From NCBI RefSeq assembly GCF_000151315.2, contig NW_011887292.1, positions 3,632,916 to 3,696,915 of the forward strand: a DNA stretch of 64,000 nucleotides, in the 5' to 3' direction. Position 1 is the first letter of the stretch. Every line of letters begins with the position of its first letter. The position numbers were made by a program, and so were the translations under genes. The notes beneath the pieces are model-generated. The model had not been told where the DNA came from and searched no databases. It saw only the letters and a list, made by a program, of their open reading frames with translations. The stretch is from Capsaspora owczarzaki ATCC 30864. Its lineage: Eukaryota; Opisthokonta; Filasterea. Below, piece after piece: positions 45,817 through 57,600 of this stretch.

Positions 45817-46327
45817 GGTCGTCGCTGTCGCTGTCCCTTGTTCAAAAAGCGAAAGATCGCTGTCATTTTTTTGAAGCGCTTCCAACGCATCGTAGGACTG
45901 TGTGTTGGACGGTCGCGTTCTCCCCCCCCCCCACAAAAGACACACTTGCCGTGACACCAACCGATGACGCTCCTCTTGGATGGTGGGTGGTCGTGGCTGG
46001 ATCCAGTTGGGGATTTGGGGTTTTGAAGCGAATCAGCGCGGGAAGCAGCTCGCCGAGACAAGCACAGCAAGTCGTTTCGCTTGGAGCTGTGTGTGTGTGC
46101 TTGGAGCGCGTCACTGCGCAGCCCTCGGCGTTGTGCTCACACTTCACAGCGCTGACAATGTTGAGGAAGGTGATCACCGCACACCACACCATTCACAATG
46201 CATTGAGCATTGCCTTGTTGGTTTTCTGGAACTTTCCAATGCAAATTTCCATGTGCTTTTTTTTTTTTTTTTTTTTTTTTTGTCAGTGTTCTGCATTGCA
46301 CTTTGACTCTTTCTCGCTCTCCCGCTC

Positions 46328-46417
<90 letters not shown>

Positions 46418-46517
46418 TCATTGTTCGTTCTGATGCGGAATGACACGACGGTCGACTTTGGATGATCTTTTCCCCCAAAAAAGGCGCGATCGTCAGAGCA
46501 AGACTTACGTGGTCATT
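44991..46517 (-). CDS. PTGES3: p23-type Hsp90 co-chaperone (CS domain)
   Basis: Three exons (46517-46510, 45689-45182, 45068-44991) give 197 residues. The first coding exon is just 8 nt (Met-Thr plus two bases) and joins in phase to TLLPTVQWAQRRDKI. The CS domain (residues about 1-112) has the conserved QWAQRRD start, GPYWPRLLK and VDFDKWKDEDE, the last being the p23 WPRL...W.DW-like signature. It is followed by a Gly/Met-rich segment with two copies of MDMSSLMSGMGGMGG and an acidic tail ending QVE. p23/Sba1 binds ATP-bound Hsp90 and stabilises client complexes. The duplicated Gly-Met repeat is absent from human p23 and resembles the GGMP tails of Hsp70-type chaperones. The intron of 819 bp holds a (CT)n tract. 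Confidence 0.92.
45196..45303 (-). repeat. Tandem 54-bp coding repeat (Gly-Met rich)
   Basis: Two adjacent near-identical units of about 54 bp encode the duplicated MDMSSLMSGMGG segment of the p23 gene. Confidence 0.8.
45787..45814 (+). repeat. (ATC)n simple repeat
   Basis: About nine ATC units in the first intron of the p23 gene. Confidence 0.85.
46325..46414 (+). repeat. Long (CT)n/(GA)n tract
   Basis: About 90 bp of nearly pure CT dinucleotide on the plus strand, which is GA on the p23 transcript strand. It lies in the first p23 intron, about 100 bp from the p23 start codon. Confidence 0.95.
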
Positions 46518-46961
46518 GTCTGTGTATGAAAATGAGATGAAAAGTGACTGAGCTGAGCGGCTGAGAAAGTCACTGCAAACGACTCGATGAATGGATTATG
46601 AATACAAAGCACAACAGCAGCAGCAGCAGCAGCAGAAAATCCTTAGTGAAAGACTGTTCTAACATGAAGAACGCCAAAAACCAACCGGAAACCAGCCCTC
46701 GGTTTGGAGCGATTTTCGCCCACTCTGGTGGCCCTAGGCATGCAGTACACATGGCACTGATCACATAGCGTGTTGTGGCGGCGCTGGATGGGGCACATAG
46801 TGGTCAAGGGGACATGGCAAAGCCTTTCCTTTGATCGAATCCTCTTCTAAGACCTACCCAAATGCTCAGAGATCGTTCTTACAAAGATGCACTACCAACT
46901 ACTGTTGGCTCACTCAATTTTTACCTTTTATTCTTCTCGATTGCATTTACCAAGTCACACC
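46518..46961. promoter_or_regulatory. Divergent upstream region of p23 and NDOR1
   Basis: The p23 gene (minus) starts at 46517 and NDOR1 (plus) at 46962; the 444 bp between must carry both promoters. A (CAG)n run of about seven units lies at 46615-46635. I see no clear TATA box. Confidence 0.5.
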
Positions 46962-49446
46962 ATGCAACATGTTGCACTGTTGTATGGTTCGCAGGTGAGC
47001 CGTCAATCCAATGCATCCAGCGATCCGCTTCTCACATTTCTCACGTTAACCTTGTTTCCAAATCGTCTCAACTACTCCTACTCCCACTACTACTACTACT
47101 ACTGCGATGAACAGACGGGCACTGCGCAGGAAGTCGCAGAGCGCATCGCACGCGACGCACGACGCCAACGCCTGTTCACCAACGCGACGACGACGCTGAC
47201 GCTCGCATCGATGGACGAGTACGACTTCATCCACAGGCTGCCTGAAGCGTCCTGCGCCGTGTTTGTCTGCGCGACCACTGGCCAAGGGACCAACCCGGAC
47301 TCGATGCGGCGGTTTTGGCGCTTCCTGTGCCGCAGAGCCCTGCCCGCCGACTGCCTTGCGCGATTGCGGTTTGCCGTGCTTGGACTGGGCGACTCGTCCT
47401 ATGTCAAGTTCAACTTTGCAGCGAAAAAGCTGCATCGCCGGCTTGTCCAACTTGGCGCGCAACCGCTGCTCGATGTCGCGCTCGCCGATGACCAGGACGC
47501 GTACGGTGTCGACTCAACCCTCGAGCAGTGGCTGACGTCCCTGTGGCCGCTGATTGAAAAGATTGCACCCAAGCCGCCGAACGTGGATGTCGTTCCGCCG
47601 TTTGTCCTGTATGTCTCCGTGATTTTGGTTTTGGTTTTGTTTTCGATTAGTGTGTTTTGCAGTTTGCGTTTGACCGTGTCCATGCTGGCTAAGCGTGTGC
47701 TCGCATGGAGCTGATGGAATCTCTGACGTGTTGCAACAACTTTCATCCGTCGCGAATGCAGGCCTCCAAGCAGAGCTGCGACCATCTTTTTGAATCGCGA
47801 AACGCGGCAGCTCGATCCGTCCCTGAATTCGCCGTCTGCACCAGCCCTGCTTCATCTGCAACAGCAACGGTCGTACTATGAAACAGCCTCGGATGAAGCG
47901 ATTTTGCGGCTGGCAGAGAATGCGTTGCAGACGACAGATCGCGCCAGCGAACGAGCGACAGGCGGCATTTCCGTGACCGTCCGCGAGAATGCTCGATTGA
48001 CTGCGGCGGGGCATTTTCAAGATGTTCGCAGCATTGTATTTGACACCCAAGAGCAAAGCACGTTGCCAGAGTAAGACTTGCGACACAGTCAGCAGCTGGA
48101 GTTGTGCGGCGTCGTCGTGAAACTCATGCTTTTTGGTGCGCTGGCTCAACTTTTAGCTACACTCCTGGAGACGTGCTTTATTTACAACCACACAACACAC
48201 CTGAGAATGCCGAGCTGGTGGCAGACATGATGGGATGGTCGCTCGATGACACGTTTGTCGCAGTTCCATCGGGCATGGGTAACGAAGCGTTTGTGAATTG
48301 CATCTGTAATTCCTTGGGAGCTGCGTCGCTCTCACTCCCTTGTGTTTCTTGAATTCTAGACCACGGATCACCCTTTATCAGCAATCTTCCCAGGCCGTGC
48401 TCTGTTCGAGACTTGCTGACAAAGTATCTCGACATTGCAAGCGTCCCAAGGCGGTACTTTTTCGAAGTTTTATCTTATTTTGCCATGGATATCCGAGAGC
48501 GCGACAAATTGCGAGAGTTTGCCTCAATGGAAGGCCAGGTAAGGGGGCGCGTTTGCTTTTTTTCATGACATTTTTTGTTTTCGCTTTTTTGCATTTTCGC
48601 GCCCTTCCACCAGCCCCACCCAACGCAAAATCTCCTTTCTCACATCCAGCCACTACTTTCATCTTGCCACAGGAGGAGCGGTATTCGTACTGCAACCGCG
48701 TTCGACGAACCAGTGTCGAAACTCTGCGAGACTTTCCTTCAGTGCACCGTCAAGTTCCGTTTGCGTACCTCTTTGAATTGTTCGCCCCAATTCGACCTCG
48801 AGCCTTTTCACTTTCTTCGTCCCAAGCAGCTCACGCACGTTCACTCCACATTTGCATGGCTGTCGTCAACTACAAGACCAAGCTTTCCGAGCCAAGGCGC
48901 GGCCTATGCTCGAACTGGGCAGCCGAACTACCACCACAGACCACGCTCTTGCTCTCACTAGGCCGTGGCACCATGACGTTGCCTGAAGACCCGCGCACGC
49001 CGATCGTGATGATCGGTCCTGGAACAGGCGTGGCTCCCTTCCGGTCATTCGTGACGCACCGTGTCTCCACCAACGCCCCTGGACGCAACCTGCTCTTTTT
49101 CGGCTCGAGGAACGCGGCCGGCGACTTTCTTTACCGCGACGAGTGGCAGAGCCTGGTGGCAGCTGGCAAAATCGAGCTCTTTACCGCCTTCTCACGCGAC
49201 CAGGACGCCAAGTACTACGTCCAACACCGAATGCTGGAGGAGGATGCGAGCGCAGCCATCTGGAGCGCTCTGAGCGACGGCGGTGTGATTTACATTTCCG
49301 GATCGGCGCAACAAATGCCGCAAGATGTCCGAGCGGCGTTGCAACAAATCGTCGTTGCCCAAACAGGCCAAAGCGAGGCCGATGCCGAGGCGTATCTTGC
49401 GCAATTGGAGCGCGTCAATCGTTTGCAAGTGGAGACCTGGTCCTGA
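46962..49446 (+). CDS. NDOR1: NADPH-dependent diflavin oxidoreductase 1
   Basis: Six exons (46962-46994, 47115-47608, 47762-48070, 48157-48278, 48360-48538, 48673-49446), all in phase, give 636 residues (human 597). Residues 1-165 are the FMN flavodoxin domain: LLYGSQTGTAQ across the first intron, CATTGQGTNPDSM, and VLGLGDSSYVKFNF. A linker leads to the FAD domain with its FAD motif RPRAFSLSSS (about 422), then EPRRGLCSNW. The NADPH domain has GPGTGVAPFRS (about 497), the redox-active region FFGSRNAAGDF and AFSRDQDAKYYVQHR, and ends VETWS like the human protein. NDOR1/Tah18 passes electrons from NADPH to the CIAPIN1/Dre2 iron-sulfur protein in cytosolic Fe-S cluster assembly. Nothing is missing. 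Confidence 0.96.
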
Positions 49447-49643
49447 GTGGTGGGAAGCAGCGGTCGGATTTATTATTTTTAATACACTTTCCCTCCCTCC
49501 ATCTCCCCTCCATTGCTCTCAAGATGGCTTCATGCTGCAAACCGAGAGCCGTCTATGTTTGCTATCCGATCGTCGATCACCCGTTGTGCGTTGACTTTGT
49601 GAAAGTGCCGTTTGACAATCTCAACCGTCAACCTCCTATTTCC
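49447..49643. other. 3' region of NDOR1 and upstream region of PIN1
   Basis: About 200 bp separate the NDOR1 stop from the candidate PIN1 first exon. If that exon is wrong, the gene-free stretch reaches 50055 (about 600 bp). It includes a GGGTTGAGGGTTGGGG-type G-rich stretch near 49878-49912. No other gene was seen. Confidence 0.5.
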
Positions 49644-51058
49644 ATGCAGTACCGACCCCGACATTATATATCCCCTTTTATTACAAATGTGCGTTGCGTG
49701 TGCAGCGAGCTAGCTCAGTCTTCTGAATGCCGAAAGAGCCCAGCGCTCGTAGCGATCCCGACACCAACCACCCTTACAAGGAGTAAAGAAAACGCGCGCA
49801 CCACCAACCACCAACCACCACCTTCCAACTTGGCCCTTCTCTTGCCTTCCAATCTGTTTATTTTGGTTCAAGGGGAAGTCGGGGTTGAGGGTTGAGGGTT
49901 GGGGTTGGGGGTTCAATGCAATTCCTATACAAAACCGTCCTACTGCAACGACTATCACTACTACGGACACTCACCCACTCACTCACTCGCTATACTGTTG
50001 ACTGTGGCTCTTTTGACCCTTGCGCATTGACTTTTGGTACGGGGGGGGGCTTCAGATCCAAGGCGCCCGCCAAACCAGTCGCATTGCCAGACGGTTGGGA
50101 GATTCGCCACTCTGCAACCAAGAAGCGCGCGTACTACTTCCACGTTCCGACACAGAAGAGCCAGTGGGAGCCACCAGCACTCAACAGCAACGCCGAGGAC
50201 GAGAGCGAGAGCAACGACGCAAGCAACAGCAGCACAATGGTATGAAGAAACGCCGCAGACGTAATGGAAAGCCCCATAGTCCCATAGTAGAACGAACATC
50301 CATTTCAAAATGGAACAGACTCCAAAAGAGCTCAAAACGAGCATTGCGCTGCAATTCGCGGATCATGATGTGGATGGATGTACTCACTGAATCGTTCTGA
50401 TCGTTGGATCGGGGTTTTGTTGCTTTCTGACCGTCTAGTCCCAAGTCCGCGCATCGCACATTCTCGCCAAGCACAAGGATTCGCGCCGTCCCAGCTCGTG
50501 GAAGACGCAGAACATTACTCGCAGCCGCGATGAGGCCCTCGCCATGATCCAACGTGAGTCTTATGGTTGTTGCACTTTTTTTTTTTTTATTGTTGAACGA
50601 GTCTGACTTTTTTTGTTTGCGTGTACATCTGTGTGTGTGTGCGTAGAGTGGCGCGCGCAAATCGTCAACAAGGAAAAGACCTTTGCCGACATTGCCAAGG
50701 TCGAGAGCGACTGCAGCTCGGCCAAGAGCGGCGGCGATTTGGGCTTTTTCGGTCCTGGCCAGATGCAAGGTTTGTGGCGTTGGTGCTTTGAGCACAAGGA
50801 AGTGGGCCCCTCATCCGCTCACCTTCCGTCTTTCTCTTTGTGCTGTGCGACACTTTTATGTGGATTTTACTGTGCGCCTCCTCCGCAGCTCCTTTCGAGC
50901 ACGCCACGTAAGTTTTCCCTCCCAAATGTCGACGTGATTGAAATTCTCCCGCGCTCACACTCACACCTTTTGTTTCCAGGTTTGCTCTCCAGGTTGGCGA
51001 ACTCAGCGAGCCCGTCTTCACCGACTCGGGTGTCCACATCATTCTGCGCACAGCGTAA
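49644..51058 (+). CDS. PIN1: PIN1 phosphorylation-dependent prolyl isomerase
   Basis: Secure exons are 50056-50239, 50439-50553, 50647-50769, 50889-50907 (19 bp) and 50980-51058, all phase-matched. The WW domain (LPDGWEIRH...[15 protein letters not shown]) is followed by a parvulin PPIase with SHILAKH, the phosphate-binding pair in SRRPSSWK, the catalytic cysteine in SDCSSAK, and [13 protein letters not shown] at the end. It isomerises phospho-Ser/Thr-Pro bonds in the nucleus. The start is uncertain: the first secure exon has no ATG and begins after an acceptor at phase 2. A candidate 5-nt first exon at 49644-49648 (ATGCA followed by GTACCG) fits that phase and would give MQSKAPAKP and 174 residues, but it rests only on position and phase. 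Confidence 0.92.
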
Positions 51059-51113
51059 AATGGTCGACCAGCATGGTTCTGTGTTTTGTATTGGCGAGTG
51101 TTTCCCGTTTCTT

Positions 51114-51144
<31 letters not shown>

Positions 51145-51292
51145 CCTTGCTGCCATCCAACTCCAACTCCAATACAACTAGCGAAACGACTCTGCTCTCC
51201 ATCTTCATGTTCATGCTCCGTTCCATACATGTATCCACTACAAAAATCCAGTCCCTTTCTTTCTCTTTTGCCAAGATTTTTCGTTGTTGGCC

Positions 51293-54200
51293 AATATGCT
51301 GCGCTTAGGGACGCTCATCCGACTCGCGCCTCGGCTGCAATCCGCGACCGTCGTCGTCCCACCCAACAACAACGCTGCTGCTGCTGCTGCTGTCTATGTC
51401 GCTCACAGCCCTGCACGTCGCTCCATCGCTGGCCTGGCTGAGATGCTCGACGGCAACGCGCGGCGTTCAAGCAGCAATGGTCGCGGTGCTGGCCTCGAGT
51501 CTGCGCCGTTCGGCACCGGTAGTGTTGGCGGTGGGGTTGGTGGTGGCAGTGGCATGGACGGCATGCTGCATCCCACTGCGCTCCAGTACGGTGGCTACGG
51601 TGCTGGCGGTGCGTTTGGCGGCTCCTCCTCCTCCTCGTCGTTCTCCTCTGCGACTGGCACTGGCACTGGCGCTGGCACTGGCACTGCTAAACTGGCTGGT
51701 GCTCATAATGGCGCGCTGTACTGTGATCCTGTGACGGGCGAGGTGCAGTGGCCCCAGCCGTGCTCCGTCCCACCGGAACAGCCTGGTTCGCTGTTTGGCG
51801 TCACTGGCCTCTGCACGCCAGCCGACTTTGCTACGGCCACGACGCGCACGCTGACTGAATGCGCACGCATTGTGAGCTGCATTCCGACAGTGGAAGGTCC
51901 GATGATCGTGCGGGCTATGGACGAGCTCTCGAATATAATCTGCAGCTTGTCGGATCCGTGCGAGTTCATCCGCCAAAACCACACCAACGAGACAATCCGT
52001 CAGGTGGCACAGGACACCTGCCAGACACTGCACGCATTCGTAGATCGGTACGCTGTTGAGCTGCTTGCGCGTTTTTGCGCCTGTCAACCTACTCACCTTT
52101 CCGTTTTTGTTTTTGTTTGGGGTTGCTTTCGGGTGTTCTCGCAGGCTCAATACGCATCGTGGCATCCAGATCGCCCTGGACTCGTTCATCAACGATAAGG
52201 CAACGTTTGACGCCCAAGATTACGACCTGCGGCGCACTGCCGAGCTGTTCATGAGCGACTTTGTGCTTCATGGCCTGCATTTGGTGAGGGAGGAATGGCT
52301 GGTTTATTGCGGTGCTCGTGGGAGAGAGCGCGTGCATGTGTTTCGTTTGCACTCACATGTACTACTATGCTGTGAGTTGCAGCCCGAAGGAAAAGAGCGC
52401 GACCAGGTCGTTCAGCTGAACGAGGAAATTTTGGGACAAGGTTATTTGGTACGAATCACCTTCTGCCATGTTGCCTGACGAATTCCTTTGTTTCATGCTC
52501 ATTTCCCTGTGATGTGATTTTGCATCTTGGGTGTTTGTTTGACTGGGATTTGGCCGGCTTTCGATCTCAGTTTACGCGGGAAGACTCGCCGACCGAAACT
52601 TTCATCATTAACAGCAACGTGTACAACACTCTCACACCCAGCATGCGCTCGCAATGTCGAGGACGGAATGACGGAAACTACGACGCTCCACTTGCCATGG
52701 CCAGCAACTGCCCAGACCATCTTCCTGAGCCCACCCGGAAGCGCTTGTTTATTGCAGCCGCCGAAGCCCGCCCGGATCGTCTGGATGCGCTCGTAAAGAT
52801 GCTGCGAGCAAGATACGACCTCGCCAAGCTCCTGGGCTACCCGTCTCACGTCCATCGCGTCGTCCGCCAAGACGCCTATTTGGAGAATCCTGGTGAGCGT
52901 GCATGTCAACGCAATGACAACTGCAGCTCTTGTTTTTTGTTTGTTTTTTTGTTTTCACTCATCATGCGTACACCAAACGGATTCTTCCGAACGTGATTGA
53001 TGCCCGCAGAGGTGTTGCGAACGTTCTTGGAGCGGTTGTCGGAGCGCATTCGAGAGCCGGTGCGTCGCGACCTCGCCACGCTGAGGCGCTTGCAGGTCAA
53101 TCCGTCGCAAGATATCAACCCGTGGGATTTGGCCCCTCTGGCGAATCGCTTGACTTGCGTGAACGAAGACGTGCTCGAGTACTTTTCGCTCGGAAACTGC
53201 CTCACAGCGTTGCAGGAGATTGTTCGCAATCTGTTTGATGTTGAGTTGCGATGGGTGGAGATGCAACCCGGTGAGCTGTGGGCGCCTCACGTGTACAAAA
53301 TCGCCGTCTACCACGCCAAGGTAACGTCAATGCTGAGTGAGAGCTATGGTTGCGTTGGAAGATCTATTTCACTCACCTCACATTCTTTTTTTGTCTTTTT
53401 TTTCTTTTTGTCGTTATCTAGACCGAATATGTAGGCGACTTGTATCTCGATCTTTCTCGATCTTTTCAGCCGGAGAGGCAAGTCGGACAAGTCAGCCAAT
53501 TACATGATCCGTGGCTCGTGTGAGCGCTTGGACGGACGGTGGTGGCCCTGTCTTGCGGCATTCACAAACCACCATCGCGCCAACCCATCCGCGTCCATCC
53601 AGCAGCATTCAAGCTGATCATGCAAGCTGATCATGCACGAGGCCGGCCATGCCATGCACGGTGAGTAGAATTGGGCTTTAGTGTTTTTTTTTTTTTTGTC
53701 GAACGAATGTCCTCTTCCTTGTTGACGCAACATCTCCTTTCCCTCCACCCCCGCCTTCCCTCCCCGCTTGCTCGCTGCAGCTCTTCTTGCCAAAACGCGC
53801 TTCCAGCACGTGTCGGGCACGCGCTCGATTCTGGAGGTGGTCGAGTTCCCGTCAACGCTGATGGAGCTCATTGCTCTCGATCCGCGCACGCTGACCCGCT
53901 TGATGCGGCACTTCCACACCGGTCAACCCATGCCGGCCTACTTGGCTGAGATGGTATCCGCCGAGTTTGGCCTTGCACCCATCGATGCAGAGCACCAGAT
54001 TCTGCTGGGCCTTGGCGACCAGGCGTACCACGGCGTCGACCCGCCGACCTCCGCCGCGCAAGCGACGGACATTTGGCACCAGCTGATCGCGAAACACACG
54101 CATGCCAAGCCTGTTCCAGGAACCGCGCCTCAAATCCTCGTCCATCACCTGTTCACGTACGCAGCTCACTATTACGTGTACACTTGGTGCCACGCGTACG

Positions 54201-54439
54201 CCACGCTTGTCAAGCAGCGACTCTTTTCGGATGACCCGCTCAGCGCGGAGGGTGGTCGACGGGTCACCAAACTGCTCCGTGCCGGCGGAGCTCGCCAGGC
54301 GCGAGAACTCTTTGCCGAGCTGCTTGGCTACAACCCGACCATGGACGAGATGATTGACGCGTTTGTTGCCTCTCTTCATCCGCTCGACGAACGTATGGCT
54401 GGAAACGGCCACCGCATGTCGGTTGCCGCACGGCGCTGA
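51293..54439 (+). CDS. MIPEP: Mitochondrial intermediate peptidase (frame disturbed)
   Basis: Seven exons: 51293-52047, 52145-52283, 52383-52448, 52571-52892, 53010-53320, 53422-53660, 53781-54439. The N-terminus (MLRLGTLIRLAPRLQS) looks like a mitochondrial presequence. The zinc motif IMHEAGHAMHA (HExxH) and the following TRFQHVSGTR and FPSTLMEL match the M3-family peptidase that trims an octapeptide from imported matrix proteins. Exon 6 does not read through: the family sequence continues only if frame is changed at three places, each a short tandem repeat (53446-53465, 53531-53538, 53610-53635). As given, translation ends before the zinc site. The other six exons are intact, so this may be an assembly error. 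A Gly/Ser/Thr-rich insert sits near residues 50-130. AATAAA at 54532-54537 follows. Confidence 0.9.
53446..53465. repeat. 10-bp tandem duplication in MIPEP exon 6
   Basis: CTCGATCTTT occurs twice in a row. With a single copy the frame would continue from YLDLFSR into RGKSDKSANYMIRG, as in the peptidase family. Confidence 0.9.
53610..53635. repeat. 13-bp tandem duplication before the MIPEP zinc motif
   Basis: CAAGCTGATCATG occurs twice in a row immediately before the HEAGH codons, shifting the frame by one. Confidence 0.9.
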
Positions 54440-54531
54440 TGCAGCCTGCGTGCTGGTTGTACGTTTGCAAGGCTGTAGACGCATGTGCTTTTTTTTTCTC
54501 CGCTTCTTCTTTCAAGCGGACAAGAATGAAA

Positions 54532-54537
54532 TAAACA
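54532..54537 (+). promoter_or_regulatory. Polyadenylation signal AATAAA
   Basis: AATAAA lies 93 bp after the MIPEP stop codon. Confidence 0.6.
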
Positions 54538-54684
54538 ATTTAAAAATGGGGCAGGTAAATGTTCAACGTGGTTATCTTTATGAAAGCAAGTAAAGAGACA
54601 GGGTCCGTCCACGGGTTTGCAAGTGGAACTGTTGTTGTTGACGTTGTTGTTGTTGTTGGGATTGCAAGAGCACCAACACGCTGC

Positions 54685-57600
54685 TTAGACTTTGTTTTGC
54701 ATGCGGCGAGCCAACAAATCGCTGCCTGTGGCGGCAACGTTGAGTGGTGGCACGCCAGCTCCCACTTGTGGAGCCATTGCGCCCATGCCACCCAAACCAC
54801 CGGCAGCAGGTTGAGCGCCGAGCAGCCCTGGCTGTCCGAGGGCGCCGGGTTGTCCAAGGGCGCCAGGCTGTCCGAGCGCTCCGGGCTGTCCGAGGGCGCC
54901 GGGTTGTCCGAGGCCACCGAGAGCAGGCCGGGGAGCTCCGAGACCGCCAAGAGCACCTGCGGCACCGAGAGCGCCTGCACCTCCAAGAGCACCTGCTCCG
55001 CCCAGGCCGCCCACCGCGCCGAGTTGGCCTGGGGGACGGTATGCGCCGAGACCACCAGCTGCGCCAAGTCCACCAAGAGCAGGAGCGCCGAGAGCGCCTG
55101 GTGGGCGAACGCCCAAACCGCCCATGCCAGGGGCTCCAATGCCAGCTGGACGAGGCGCTTGAGCCGCTGCGTGACAAGCGAGAGAAGCATCGCCCGGAAA
55201 ACAAAAAGTGAGACGCAGCAAACTTGGAGCTGCAGACCAACTCCAATACACTTACGCGTATTGTAATACCGCAGAGAGCTTTCCAAGGTGAGACCACCAG
55301 AAGCAGGGATTGGCCGTTTGACTGTGCAAGAAATGGAGGACAGATGAGAACACACACACAAAACCCAAAACGGTCAAAAACATTTTGCAGTCAGGACAAA
55401 AATGGGCCAGGTACCTTGCGCCTCCTTGGCCTTCTTGCGGGCAGCAAACGGATCTCCAGCAGAATGGCTCAAAAAGAGCTCCTTTTGCTCTTGCACGGCG
55501 TCGTGGAGTTGAGCGACCTGCGCAGCCAACGCCAGGAATGTTTCGTGCTGATTACGCATGATGTCGGAAAGTGCTGCACCCGTCCAACAACAGAGTATCG
55601 ATGAGATTGACGAATGCGCCAGAGTAGCAGTGAGATAAGAAAAAAATTCAAGTCACTCACCTTGCGGAGTCATTTGCTCGCGCTCGCTAATACTCGACAG
55701 ATGAGCCTCGAGCTCCTCAATGTGCTGTCGGTAGTTTTGCATGCGATTTTCAAAGTTTGTGACGAGGTGGTTGAAGTAGCTGCAAGCAAGAGGGAACAAG
55801 AGAACGGGAACAAGGAGGGGGCGGTGAGGCTGGTGTTCTTTCGACAGCGACAACGGGCAATCGATGAAGACAACCAGGAGTACGTACTCTGATGCCGAGG
55901 CCATTTCGAGTTGCATGCTGGCTGGAATCGGCATTTTGAGTCGAGCAAGCGTTCGTGATGCCATTTCGGCATTTTTGAGCTCTTGGACCACGTCGCGCTT
56001 CAATCGATCAATCACGACAGTATCGCGCTCAATGGTGGTGGCGAGGACTGCAGCTTTCTGTCTCGAAAAAAAGATGATTGATCATTGAGCAGCTACGTTT
56101 CACACGTCCCCGTCCCCGACCTTCCAGAAATGAAAATCGCAATCAAACGCACCTGTTTGAGGGTTTTGCATCGGGCGGCCACATTGAGCGCTCGGGCGTT
56201 CGTGTGGTTGGCAATCTCGTTGCTGGCGCTCTTTTGAGTGGCAATGCTTTTCCTACAATGATTTGAAATGAGGCAAAAAATGAAGTTCAGATTCATCGCA
56301 AGCTTTGGAACCGGCTTTCCCAATTTTTTGTGACTTACTCGAGGTCCAAAAGCTTTCGCTTCCAATCCTCAGGGAGTTCGGAGAACTTTGTATTCATGGT
56401 GACTGTCGGGGCGCTTGACAGAGAAATGCCGAACGACTGGGGTGCGCCGGGCACGCCTCCAATCGGGCGAGCGCCAAGGCCTGCAGCACCAGGCGCACCA
56501 AGAGCACCGGGGACGGCACCGAGCGCACCAGGAGGACGCGCACCAGCGAGTCCCACACCCGGAGCACCGAGTGCGCCAGGAGCGCCAAGAGCAGCACCAG
56601 GAGCGCCGAGGGGTCGTGGAGCGCCGAGAGCGCCACCAAGACCAGGAGCTGCGCCAGCAAGACCAGGAGCCGCGCCAGCAAGGCCGGCGGGAGCAGCACC
56701 GGCGAGGCCACCCACGGCAGGAAGACCAGTCGGTCGCACGCCGAGTCCGCCAGCAAGACCGCCAGCAGCGGCGGCAGGAGCGCCGAGAGCTGTTGGGACG
56801 GCGGCTGCGCCCGGAACGGCGCCTGGGAGTGCAGCTGCTGCTCCTGGAACTGCTGCAGCGGCAGCACCTGGAACACCGAGCGCACCAGGGGGTCGTGCGG
56901 CTCCGAGAGCGCCCAGAGCTGCTGGAGGGCGCGCAGCACCGAGGCCACCGGCCGCAAGGCCACCAAGCGCGCCTGGAGCGGCAGCGGCGCCTGGAGCTGC
57001 GCCAAGACCTGCACCTAGTGCGCCAGGAGGACGCGCGGCACCAAGAGCGCCCATCGCGCCCATCGCGCCCATAGCGGGAACAGCGCCGAGGCCACCTGCA
57101 GCAGCAGCAGCGCCAGGAGCTGCGCCACCAATGCCGCCGAGGCCGGCAGGACGGGCAGCGCCAAGTCCAGCAGCAGCACCCATGCCAAGTCCAGCGCCCA
57201 TGCCAAGTCCGGGGGCGGCGCCGGGAGTGGCGCCGATTGCGCCTGGCAAACCAGCAGCGCCCATCCCAGCAGCGCCCATCCCGATCTTGGGTGCTCCGAG
57301 TCCCATCGCGCCCGGCATTGCGCCCGGCATTGCACCTGGTAGTGCTCCGGGGGTAGCGCCCATCATGCCAGCGCCAGCAACAGCCTGGTGCTGCGGTGTC
57401 TGGAAGAGCTGCTGGCCGACGGCGCCTGCGTTCATGGCTCCTTGCTGGGGGTATCCCGTTGCAGCCTGCTGTGGCGTGGCATAACCGCCCATCTGCTGCT
57501 GCTGCTGCTGCTGCTGGGCAGGGGTGGCCATCGCTCCTGCGCCCATGCCCATCTGGCCTGCTTGACCCATTTGACCCATCTGGCCCATCTGCTGCTGGCC

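Noticed and set aside
46325-46414. CT/GA tract as a CRISPR-like or satellite array
   Set aside because: A pure dinucleotide repeat without spacers; ordinary microsatellite in an intron.
56330-57484. 384-codon plus-strand Ala/Pro/Gly-rich frame
   Set aside because: Antisense shadow of the repetitive NUP58 exon; the minus strand leads in phase into the conserved coiled coil.
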